Shown in pieces: positions 47,403 through 55,096 of a stretch of 64,000 bases of DNA. The position numbers were made by a program, and so were the translations under genes. Within the stretch, counting starts at the first letter, position 1. Each line of letters begins with the position of its first letter. A model generated the notes under the pieces. That model did no database searches. It saw only the letters and a program-made list of their open reading frames with translations, and had not been told where the DNA came from. This DNA is from Nostoc sp. S13 (lineage in GTDB: Bacteria > Cyanobacteriota > Cyanobacteriia > Cyanobacteriales > Nostocaceae), in the NCBI RefSeq assembly GCF_029379315.1, contig NZ_JAQYWQ010000003.1:62001-126000 (forward strand). Reading direction: 5' to 3'.

Positions 47403-48425
47403 ATGAAAAACTTGCAAGTTATAGAAAAAGCATTTTCATCCGTCCCGATTATTGATATTCAGGCACTAGTTTCTGGAAAAGGCGATTACTATTCGGTCGC
47501 CTCTCAAATCAAACAAGCATGTCGAGAATCAGGGTTTTTCTATATTATCGGACATGGCGTGGACGAAAATTTGCAGCAACGACTCGAAGAACTCAGCCGC
47601 CAGTTTTTCGCCCAGGATTTGGAAACTAAACTTAAAATCCGCATGGCTTTGGCAGGTATTGCATGGCGAGGTTATTTCCCTATTGGTGGCGAACTGACAT
47701 CCGATAAACCCGATTTGAAAGAAGGTATTTACTTTGGCGCTCAACTGGGAGAAGAACACCCACTAGTACAAGCTGGTACTCCTATGCATGGTTCCAACCT
47801 CTTCCCCGCCAGCATCCCCCAATTTGGCGAAACAGTGCTTGAATATATGGAGGCGATGACAAACTTGGGACGCACTCTGATGATTGGTATAGCCCTAAGT
47901 TTGGGATTGGAAGAATCCTACTTTGCTGACCGTTATACCTCAGATCCTTTAGTGCTGTTTCGCATCTTCAACTATCCTCCTAATTTATCACCGTCAGATG
48001 GTGAACCGATATGGGGCGTTGGTGAACATACTGATTATGGCGTTCTGACCATTCTCAAGCAGGACGACTCAGGCGGATTAGAAGTTAAATCCAAGTCAGG
48101 TTGGGTTGCTGCACCTCCCGTTCCCGGTTCCTTTGTGTGCAACATTGGCGATATGTTAGAGAAGATGACGGCAGGTTTGTATCGTTCTACACCTCATCGT
48201 GTACAGAACCAGTCCCAAAATCATCGCCTTTCGTTCCCCTTCTTTTTCGCTCCCAATTTCGATGTAGAAGTGAAGCCGATTGAATTAGATAATATAGTAG
48301 CGAATGATCATATAGGCGATCGCTGGGATCAAGCTAACGTTCATGATTTTCGCGGAACCTATGGTGATTATGTGTTGAGTAAGGTGTCTAAAGTTTTTCC
48401 CGAATTGCGGCGATCGGTATTATAG
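47403..48425 (+). CDS. Isopenicillin N synthase-like 2-oxoglutarate/Fe(II) oxygenase
   Basis: A 340-residue non-haem iron oxygenase. The N-terminal DIOX_N part has VPIIDIQALVSG and GFFYIIGHGVDENLQ. The jelly-roll core has GVGEHTDYGVLTILKQDD, giving His and Asp iron ligands, then TPHRVQNQS with the distal His, and RLSFPFFF with the Arg-x-Ser that binds 2-oxoglutarate. The family includes IPNS, ethylene-forming and gibberellin-type oxygenases; substrate unknown. Its 3' part occurs again as two fragments at 40130 and 41775, so it has been copied or moved in this region. Confidence 0.88.
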   Translation: MKNLQVIEKAFSSVPIIDIQALVSGKGDYYSVASQIKQACRESGFFYIIGHGVDENLQQRLEELSRQFFAQDLETKLKIRMALAGIAWRGYFPIGGELTSDKPDLKEGIYFGAQLGEEHPLVQAGTPMHGSNLFPASIPQFGETVLEYMEAMTNLGRTLMIGIALSLGLEESYFADRYTSDPLVLFRIFNYPPNLSPSDGEPIWGVGEHTDYGVLTILKQDDSGGLEVKSKSGWVAAPPVPGSFVCNIGDMLEKMTAGLYRSTPHRVQNQSQNHRLSFPFFFAPNFDVEVKPIELDNIVANDHIGDRWDQANVHDFRGTYGDYVLSKVSKVFPELRRSVL

Positions 48426-48676
48426 GGTTTGAAGCCTTTTCTTCTTTATGAGTCCCCTTCTGGTTAGGTTCCTGGATGTCAAATGCGCCCAAGGGTAGGT
48501 GTACAAATTCCCCAGCCGAAAAAAGTGTTTCTATCTCAACCCTAGCAAGCATTTCACCCCACTAATCACCCAATTCTCATCCGCGCAATCTTTGAAATGC
48601 TTACAAAAAGTGGGTTTCAGCCTTGAAGCTTTCCCGACACTCTTCCTAAACGAATTCTGTAATGCTATAACTGCTC
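48426..48676. other. Intergenic stretch before the CRISPR-type repeat
   Basis: No gene and no second repeat copy at the usual ~70-base spacing before 48677. Confidence 0.4.
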
Positions 48677-48713
48677 ATTGCAATTCATCAAAATCCCTAT
48701 TAGGGATTAAAAC
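48677..48713 (+). CRISPR. Solitary 37-nt CRISPR-type repeat (orphan)
   Basis: The 37 bases start ATTGCAATTCATC and contain AATCCCTATTAGGGATT before AAAAC. This matches the pattern of Nostocales 37-nt repeats that have ATTGCAAT at the start and ATCCCTATTAGGGATTGAAAC at the end, with one G-to-A change near the end. No second repeat and no cas gene is in the window. Confidence 0.65.
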
Positions 48714-48944
48714 AGAACATAGTTAAAGCCTGATATAAAAACTTAGATTTATTCTTCAATCCAAAATTCAAAATTCAAAATCTAAAATTGAATGACTCCT
48801 ACTGCTTCTCAACAGATAGCTTGCTTGTTAAGCTGATCCGTGGTTTGATTTAAATACGGCATCTCTATCAACTTAACGTAGTTTGTTGACGACTCAATTA
48901 CCACAAATTAACTTGTCAGCCACAAAGTAAATATAAAACTTTCC
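48714..48944. other. Intergenic region before the dehydrogenase gene
   Basis: AT-rich, no gene, no further CRISPR repeat. Confidence 0.4.
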
Positions 48945-49832
48945 ATGCCTATCCAAACTATTGGTATTTTAAGTCCAGGTGATATGGGACAGGCGATCGC
49001 AGCTGTTCTGAATCAAAATGGATTGAAAACTATTGCAGCTCTAGACGATCGCAGTGAACGAACTCGCCAATTAGCAGCCGCAGCCAACATCCAAGATGTG
49101 GGTTCCCTCAGACAACTGGTAATTGAATCTGATGTAATCTTATCAGTTCTAGTCTCCGCAGCAGCCACCGAAGCAGCAAAGGAAGTAGCTGAGGCGATCA
49201 GCAATGTTGGTAAACCCATTCTCTACGTTGACTGTAATGCGATCGCACCCCAAAAAGTCATAAATATCAGCCAACTTATCGAATCAGTTGGGGGAACATT
49301 CGTAGATGCATCAATTATTGGCCCACCACCGCGAGTTCCCAATCGCACCCGCATTTATACTTCGGGAAAACAGGCCAATCAACTCCAACAACTGCGAGAT
49401 CATGGCTTAGATGTGCGGCTGATTGGTGATGAAATTGGTCAGGCTTCCGGGTTGAAAATGTGCTACGCAGCTCTGACAAAAGGACTGACAGCAATCGGCA
49501 CAGAATTGCTAATAGCAGCCCATCGTTTAGGGTTGGATCAGGAACTATGGGATGAAGTGTCTAGTAGCCAAAAGGAACTTGCTAGCATCTTAACCCGTTC
49601 CATTCCATCGATGACACCGAAAGCGCATCGTTGGATAGGAGAAATGGAAGAGATTGCAGAAACCTTTAAAGAGTTAGGTCTGACTGAGCGCATTTTTTAC
49701 GGAGCAGCCGATGTTTACCGCTTGGTGAAAGAAACCTCCTTAGGTAAGGAAACACCAGAAGAGTCTAATCGCGATCGTCCACTGAACGAAATCATTACAA
49801 TCCTCTCCAACCAAGCAAGCTCCGACACCTAA
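48945..49832 (+). CDS. NAD(P)-dependent dehydrogenase with DUF1932 domain
   Basis: A 295-residue protein. The Rossmann fold is IGILSPGDMGQAIAAVLNQN (residues 5-24), of the 6-phosphogluconate/hydroxyisobutyrate dehydrogenase type, with FVDASIIGPPPR in the place of the catalytic signature. The C-terminal DUF1932 helical domain includes GLKMCYAALTKGLTAIGTEL with the conserved Lys. The family reduces or oxidises small hydroxy acids or is part of biosynthetic clusters. It lies on the same strand as the oxygenase and O-methyltransferase. Confidence 0.85.
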   Translation: MPIQTIGILSPGDMGQAIAAVLNQNGLKTIAALDDRSERTRQLAAAANIQDVGSLRQLVIESDVILSVLVSAAATEAAKEVAEAISNVGKPILYVDCNAIAPQKVINISQLIESVGGTFVDASIIGPPPRVPNRTRIYTSGKQANQLQQLRDHGLDVRLIGDEIGQASGLKMCYAALTKGLTAIGTELLIAAHRLGLDQELWDEVSSSQKELASILTRSIPSMTPKAHRWIGEMEEIAETFKELGLTERIFYGAADVYRLVKETSLGKETPEESNRDRPLNEIITILSNQASSDT

Positions 49833-50156
49833 TCTTGAGTATTTTATAGCGGTTCTGAGCTGCATCAAGTAGATCATATCCAAACCCCTCTCCTTATTAA
49901 GGAGAGGGGAGATAAAGCAATACGCTTAGGTTAAGCATTTGTTTCTTCTCTCGGTGTCGCGCCAGTTGCTACAAGTCGGGGAACCCGCCCAACGCACTGG
50001 CTTCTCTGCGCCTCTGTGGTTCGTTAAAAAAATTGACTTTGACAAAGGATTTTAGCCTTAACACCAAGCGTATTGGGAGATAAAGCGGGGTGAGGTTAGC
50101 TCTATGTCCCTAGATTAGGAAACACTATAGATAGATGGGGAAAAAAGCGGGAATCT
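49833..50156. other. Intergenic region, repeats only
   Basis: Has TATAGCGGTTCTGAGC (~49848), CCCCTCTCCTTATTAAGGAGAGGGG palindrome halves (~49885) and TCTGCGCCTCTGTGGTTCGT, all of dispersed type. No gene. Confidence 0.45.
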
Positions 50157-50828
50157 ATGACTCAAGAGCAATGGACTGCGGTTGACCGTTACTTTACCGA
50201 TCTGCTTGTGCCGCCCGACCCCGCGCTGGATGCGGCGCTCCAGACCAGCGCTGCCGCCGGACTGCCACCACACAACGTTTCGCCAAATCAGGGCAAGCTG
50301 CTGCTGCTGTTGGCGCAAATCCAAGGGGCGCGAACCATCCTGGAGATTGGCACGCTGGGCGGCTACAGTACTATCTGGCTGGCGCGGGCGCTACCCAGCG
50401 ACGGGCGTCTGATCACGCTGGAGGCTGACCCAAAGCACGCCGAAGTCGCCCGTGCCAACATCGCCCACGCGGGTCTGTCCGACATTGTTGACCTCCGCTT
50501 CGGACAGGCACTCTCGACGCTGCCACAGATTGCCGCCGAGGGTAACAGCCCATTTGACCTGATCTTCATTGACGCTGACAAGCCAAACAATCCGCATTAC
50601 TTGGCGTGGGCGCTCAAGCTTTCTCGTCGCGGCAGCCTGATCATCGCCGATAATGTCGTGCGTAACGGAGCGGTGATTGATCCAAGCAGCAGCGATCCTA
50701 GCGTCCAGGGAGTGCGCCGCTTCAACGAATTGCTTGCCTCTGAGCCGCGTGTCAGCGCCACCGCAATCCAGACCGTGGGCAGCAAAGGGTACGACGGCTT
50801 TGCGATCGCGATCGTCACCACTGACTAA
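50157..50828 (+). CDS. Class I SAM-dependent O-methyltransferase (family 3)
   Basis: A 223-residue O-methyltransferase of the caffeoyl-CoA/catechol type. Motifs are ILEIGTLGGYSTIWLARALP (motif I), RLITLEADPKHAEVARANI, FDLIFIDADKPNNPHYLAWA (metal-binding Asp) and LIIADNVVRNGAVIDP (second Asp-Asn pair). The enzyme methylates phenols or similar, needing a divalent metal. Codons are clearly GC-rich (GCG, CTG, GGC) compared with neighbours, as for the GST gene, so it was probably acquired. Confidence 0.88.
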   Translation: MTQEQWTAVDRYFTDLLVPPDPALDAALQTSAAAGLPPHNVSPNQGKLLLLLAQIQGARTILEIGTLGGYSTIWLARALPSDGRLITLEADPKHAEVARANIAHAGLSDIVDLRFGQALSTLPQIAAEGNSPFDLIFIDADKPNNPHYLAWALKLSRRGSLIIADNVVRNGAVIDPSSSDPSVQGVRRFNELLASEPRVSATAIQTVGSKGYDGFAIAIVTTD

Positions 50829-50908
50829 TAGGGCATTGAGCCAAGAGCAATCAGGGACATCCCTCTCTTTACTAAGGCTACAGTGTACAGACAAGTGTCT
50901 TGACCTGC

Positions 50909-50981
50909 AATGCCATTGCATCGACAATGCCATTGCATCGACTGACAGTGCCATTGCATCGACTGACAATGCTTTGCATGA
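50909..50981. repeat. Tandem repeat, ~21-base unit
   Basis: TGCCATTGCATCGAC occurs three times, each followed by TGAC or by the next unit (spacing 17-21 bases), ending AATGCTTTGCATGAG. Units are nearly identical. Confidence 0.8.
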
Positions 50982-51057
50982 GAATCAGAAGCCTTATCAA
51001 GCTAAGTTTTTAGGACTTGTGTGTACACCGTAGCTTTACTAAGGAGAGGAATTCCGG

Positions 51058-51666
51058 TCAACCAATCGGGCGATTACCAGGATTGACTGCATGAATATAT
51101 TCACTACCCGATCGCGGTCTTCCTCGTTTGTAATAAGCTTCTTCTGGTTTACCCCATCCTAGCTGCAAAATCATTTCCAAAAAGCTAGAATTTTCCCATT
51201 TACACAAACTTGCCCATTCTGTTCTTTGAACAATTCTCTCTAGATCAGATGTGACAATTTGTTGGTATTGTTTACTATTATTGAAACTCAAGTATAAATC
51301 CATCCCCATAGATACTTCATACCAAAATTCTACGATGGAATTTTTAGCAGCTTTTAATATCTCTAAGTCACTGATGAGGGCTATTAACTCGGTGTCTACT
51401 TCGGGATAGTTCAAGTTTTTACCTTTGACTGTCACTTCGCGCCAGATAATACCTGAAATTCGATTTTCCCTTTGATAATCATGAATTGCAGTTTTGAAAT
51501 CTTGATACGCAGTGAACTGTTGCAGCCCATCAGTTCTAAGAAACTGGTCAATTAGAGGATTGCCAGAGACTTTTATTTCTAATTTTAGGCGTTTTCCATT
51601 GAGGCAGGCTTGACGTTCAGCTGCCAAAATTTGAATTAGCTCCTGGGTTGTGTAAACCTTTGACAT
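51058..51666 (-). CDS. Conserved protein of unknown function
   Basis: A 202-residue protein starting MSKVYTTQELIQILAAERQA. The middle has a region NSIVEFWYEVSMGMDLYLSF and a C-terminal basic part (PEEAYYKRGRPRSGSEYIHA). No membrane segment or signal. I do not recognise a named family. It stands alone; there is a TTGGTCA heptamer repeat just upstream. Confidence 0.55.
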   Translation of the reverse strand: MSKVYTTQELIQILAAERQACLNGKRLKLEIKVSGNPLIDQFLRTDGLQQFTAYQDFKTAIHDYQRENRISGIIWREVTVKGKNLNYPEVDTELIALISDLEILKAAKNSIVEFWYEVSMGMDLYLSFNNSKQYQQIVTSDLERIVQRTEWASLCKWENSSFLEMILQLGWGKPEEAYYKRGRPRSGSEYIHAVNPGNRPIG

Positions 51667-51687
51667 CAGAATACACTCTAGTTAGTC

Positions 51688-51728
51688 ATTGGTCATTGGT
51701 CATTGGTTATTGGTCATTAGTCATTTGT
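51688..51728. repeat. Heptamer tandem repeat (TTGGTCA)
   Basis: GTCATTG units repeat five times with small changes in front of the preceding minus-strand gene. Confidence 0.8.
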
Positions 51729-51863
51729 TACAGACTATAGACTATGGATTAACTTTTTAATCTGTTAACACTGATATTTAAATATTATCCTTTGGCATCG
51801 GCAGAAATGTAGTAACAGATAGCACTAAAAATTAGGGCAGACCAATTTGGTCTACCCCATAAG

Positions 51864-52451
51864 TTACCTAGCTAACTCACTACTGAACTCATTGAAGGCT
51901 CGCCGCTTTAGCTGTGCTGTTTCCGTGCGTGGTAACAAATCAAAGATTTTGCGAAATTCATCGTCTATCTCTTCAAAAGCTACTTGACCCTTCTTATTCA
52001 AAACTACCTCACCGGATTTATTAAACACCACGACTTGAGGAACACCCCCAGAATAGTAATATCCTGGTTCTGTAGGGTTGTAGCTCTGTTTAGGCGGGAT
52101 AGTATCTACATTAATCGGCATAATCTCTGCTACCCGACCATAGAATTCCTGTACCCGTGAAATCGAAATGGCGTATCTTTTAGAATCGCTGCTGTCATCG
52201 AGATAAAAAGCCAAAAATACGGGTTTATGTTGCGCTAAAGTCTGTGCCAGTGTCTGTCTGGGAGGAACCAATGAACCATTGCCAGCATAAACGACAAAGA
52301 TGTTGCCATCATATAAATCATTATTAAGACCAGCATATGCAGGTTGCATACTGAGAATGAACAGACTTGCAAGCAACAACAGGCATTTGGACAACCACCT
52401 TCGCCAGCCAGTAATTTGTTTATGTAAAAAAAGAAACTTTATGCTATTCAT
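51864..52451 (-). CDS. Thylakoid photosystem I accumulation factor-type thioredoxin-like protein
   Basis: A 195-residue protein. The N-terminal CLLLLASLFILSMQPAYA is a signal peptide. The mature part has NNDLYDGNIFVVYAGNGSLV, PPRQTLAQTLAQHKPVFLAF and YYSGGVPQVVVFNKSGE, the last being a thioredoxin-fold cis-Pro loop, but no CxxC. This matches the cyanobacterial and plastid family associated with photosystem I accumulation; the exact function in this organism is inferred. The ATG at 52451 is preferred to the TTG just before. Confidence 0.75.
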   Translation of the reverse strand: MNSIKFLFLHKQITGWRRWLSKCLLLLASLFILSMQPAYAGLNNDLYDGNIFVVYAGNGSLVPPRQTLAQTLAQHKPVFLAFYLDDSSDSKRYAISISRVQEFYGRVAEIMPINVDTIPPKQSYNPTEPGYYYSGGVPQVVVFNKSGEVVLNKKGQVAFEEIDDEFRKIFDLLPRTETAQLKRRAFNEFSSELAR

Positions 52452-53101
52452 CAAAAGGAACCTTGCAAGCTACTACTTGTCGTGAGTTTGTGCTGAATTC
52501 GGCAAACTGGGCTGGATATGTAATTACACCCGCGCACTATTTTTTAAGATAACGCCTACTGAGATTATCTATCGGAAGTGGAAGTGGCGGATGAAAGGGG
52601 AGTTAACGCTTTTTCATCACTCTCATGAGATAATAATAGAGTTAAATGTCGCAAACCCTTTGCTGATGTAGGTTTTAGGTAAGAGAGCCTGCTGAAACTA
52701 TAAAATTTGTTGACGATTAATATGAATGCTACAAAAGGCTATTTCTAAAAGTGATATCAATTCTTTAATTTACTTAAACCTTGGCTTAGGGTCTTTCCAA
52801 TTTCACATTTCTCGTCAATTAAAGGGTTTAAGACTTTGACATTCTGAAGCGTTCTAGGCAGTCGGGAATCTCCAAAGCGTTTGCTATAGCGGTCATACTA
52901 TTCGGCTGGAGCTAGTGACTTCAGGCAACTGGGAGTTAAAAGCCGTAAAAACTATAAATAAATTTAATAAATACTCAGGTTTTTATAGCGATAGATCCTC
53001 AATATTTGCCCTCTGATGTCAATTTTATGGAAAAATTACTGTAGTGTTAGATATATTAGGACTTTTTAGACCATCTTACAGTAAATTACACAAATCTTGG
53101 T
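52452..53101. other. Gene-poor region
   Basis: About 650 AT-rich bases with no gene; CTATAGCGGTCATAC (~52884) is a dispersed-repeat relative. Confidence 0.4.
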
Positions 53102-55096
53102 TTAATGCCTACCTAATATAGTCAAAATAGCCTCTATTAGTAGCTCTGGTTCAATTGGTTTGGAAATATGGCGTTGAAATCCGGCGGCTAGTGCTTGTTG
53201 TTGATCAATTTCTCCAGCATAAGCAGTAAGGGCGATCGCTGGAATTTCTCCGCCTTGGTCAGGCGACTGCTTTCTAATTTGACGAATTAGTGTGTAGCCA
53301 TCCATATCAGGCATACCAATATCACTAATTAGCAAATCAAATTTTGCTTGCTTTAAACTGCTCAGAGCTTGACTAGCTGAGTCCGCTTCAGTCACTTGCG
53401 CCCCATACTGTTCTAGCAGGAAGGCGATAAACTCCCGCGAATCTCTGTCATCATCTACAAGCAACGCTTGCAATTTATTTAGATTGAAGTCTGAGGGATT
53501 ATCAAACTCAGTATCATCTTGATTCTGTTTTACCGCAGCGATAAATGGAAGCTTGACTGTAAATGTTGCTCCTAGCCCTTCTCCAGGACTCGTCGCCTGA
53601 ACGGTTCCTCCGTGCAGCTCAACCAAATGACGCACGATCGCTAACCCCAACCCCAACCCCCCAAATCTTCGGGTCGTTGTCCCATCGGCTTGGCGGAAGT
53701 AGTCAAAGACGTAGGGCAGAAAGTCACCAGAGATGCCCTTGCCAGTGTCGCTGACAATGATTTGAGCATATTCCAAAGGATGAGTATCTACTTCATTCAT
53801 CCCTTCACCTTCATCGTTGATCCTTTTTAACTGCACCTTTACTCGACCACCGTGTGGGGTAAATTTAATCGCATTAGAAAGTAAATTCCAAACAACCTGT
53901 TGCAGGCGACCGGAATCACCCAACACTTGGGCAATGTTCGATTCAAATATTGATTCAATTTGAATAGATTTAGCTTCAGCCGCAAGCCGCACGGTTTCAA
54001 GGGCAGCTTTGATGGTGAATGTTAAACCAATTGGCAGTGTATTCAAACTCAACTTGCCTTGGAGAATACGCGAGACATCGAGCAGATCCTCGATTAGTTG
54101 TGCTTGGAGTTTGGCATTGCGTTCGATCGTTTCGAGCGCATACTGAGTTTTGGCTGCGTCCTGCTGAGTCCTTTGTAGAATTCTTGCCCAACCCAAAATT
54201 GGATTCAGGGGCGATCGCAATTCATGAGACAGCACTGCTAGAAACTCATCTTTGATTCGGTTGGCTTGCTGTGCTTGTTCAGTTTTTTCTTGCAAGGAAA
54301 TCATCAGCTGATTGAGGCGATCGTTCTGATCTTGCAGTAAGGTTTCTGCTTGTTTGCGCTCCGTAATATTTGACAGGATGAAAACCGCGCCTGTGAGAGT
54401 CCCCTGCTGATCAAATACCGGGTCGATAGTTTTGGCAAACCACTGTCCTTTGAACTGAAATTCGAGAATTTGCCGTTGATGAGTTTCTTTAGCACGGTGA
54501 AAACATGTGCCGTCGCCCATTCCCAATTCTGCGTCCATCAACTCATGGTGAGGACAACCTAAAATTTCCTGGGAGGGCTTGCAAAAAATCTGCATTATCG
54601 CTCGATTACAGCGCAGAATTATACCTTCTCGGTCTACTAGACATACGCCGTCGTTGATCGAGTCAAAGGTCGTTTGCCACTCTCGTGCTGAGGAGAGAGC
54701 AGCTTCCTCCGCCTGCCGAATTCGCAGCAGCGATCGCACCGTGGCAAGCAGTTCAATGGGTTCAACTGGTTGTGCTAGATAGGCATCGGCACCACTGTCT
54801 AAGCCTTCTGCTTTATCCTGGCTTTGGACAAAACTTGCAGAAAGGTGTAGCACGGGAATAAAAACCGTTTCGGGGTTTGCCTTAATTTGACGACAGACTT
54901 CAAAGCCGGTGATATCTGGTAGTTGGACATCCAAAATCACTAGAGCAGGCTGGTGCTCGACAACTGCCTCTAATCCTGTTGCTCCACTTGCTGCCTCGAC
55001 GACTGTAAAGCCGGCATTTTGCAAAATACGGGACACAATGTAACGGTTGGTTTCATTATCATCAACATGCAGAATCGTCACCTGTGACTCAGACAT
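53102..55096 (-). CDS. Hybrid histidine kinase: REC-PAS-HisKA-HATPase-REC
   Basis: A 664-residue cytosolic protein. Residues ~6-125 are a receiver (LHVDDNE, LVILDVQLPDITG); ~140-250 a PAS domain (REWQTTFDSINDGVCLVDRE ... ITERKQAE); ~284-350 a HisKA domain with the phospho-His in AVLSHELRSPLNPILGWA; ~385-520 the HATPase (NLLSNAIKFTPHGG, DTGKGI, GGLGLGLAIVRHLVELHGG); ~545-664 a second receiver (LLVDDDRD, LLISDIGMPDMDG, QRHISKPIEPE). In the first receiver the usual Lys before Pro is Gln (AYLAQPVEP), so phosphorylation signalling there may be altered. Overlaps the upstream kinase gene by eight bases. Confidence 0.92.
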   Translation of the reverse strand: MSESQVTILHVDDNETNRYIVSRILQNAGFTVVEAASGATGLEAVVEHQPALVILDVQLPDITGFEVCRQIKANPETVFIPVLHLSASFVQSQDKAEGLDSGADAYLAQPVEPIELLATVRSLLRIRQAEEAALSSAREWQTTFDSINDGVCLVDREGIILRCNRAIMQIFCKPSQEILGCPHHELMDAELGMGDGTCFHRAKETHQRQILEFQFKGQWFAKTIDPVFDQQGTLTGAVFILSNITERKQAETLLQDQNDRLNQLMISLQEKTEQAQQANRIKDEFLAVLSHELRSPLNPILGWARILQRTQQDAAKTQYALETIERNAKLQAQLIEDLLDVSRILQGKLSLNTLPIGLTFTIKAALETVRLAAEAKSIQIESIFESNIAQVLGDSGRLQQVVWNLLSNAIKFTPHGGRVKVQLKRINDEGEGMNEVDTHPLEYAQIIVSDTGKGISGDFLPYVFDYFRQADGTTTRRFGGLGLGLAIVRHLVELHGGTVQATSPGEGLGATFTVKLPFIAAVKQNQDDTEFDNPSDFNLNKLQALLVDDDRDSREFIAFLLEQYGAQVTEADSASQALSSLKQAKFDLLISDIGMPDMDGYTLIRQIRKQSPDQGGEIPAIALTAYAGEIDQQQALAAGFQRHISKPIEPELLIEAILTILGRH

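Noticed and set aside
48101-48283. Frame inside the oxygenase gene in another reading frame
   Set aside because: It overlaps the well-supported oxygenase; its apparent match to a frame at 40008 only reflects the duplicated DNA.
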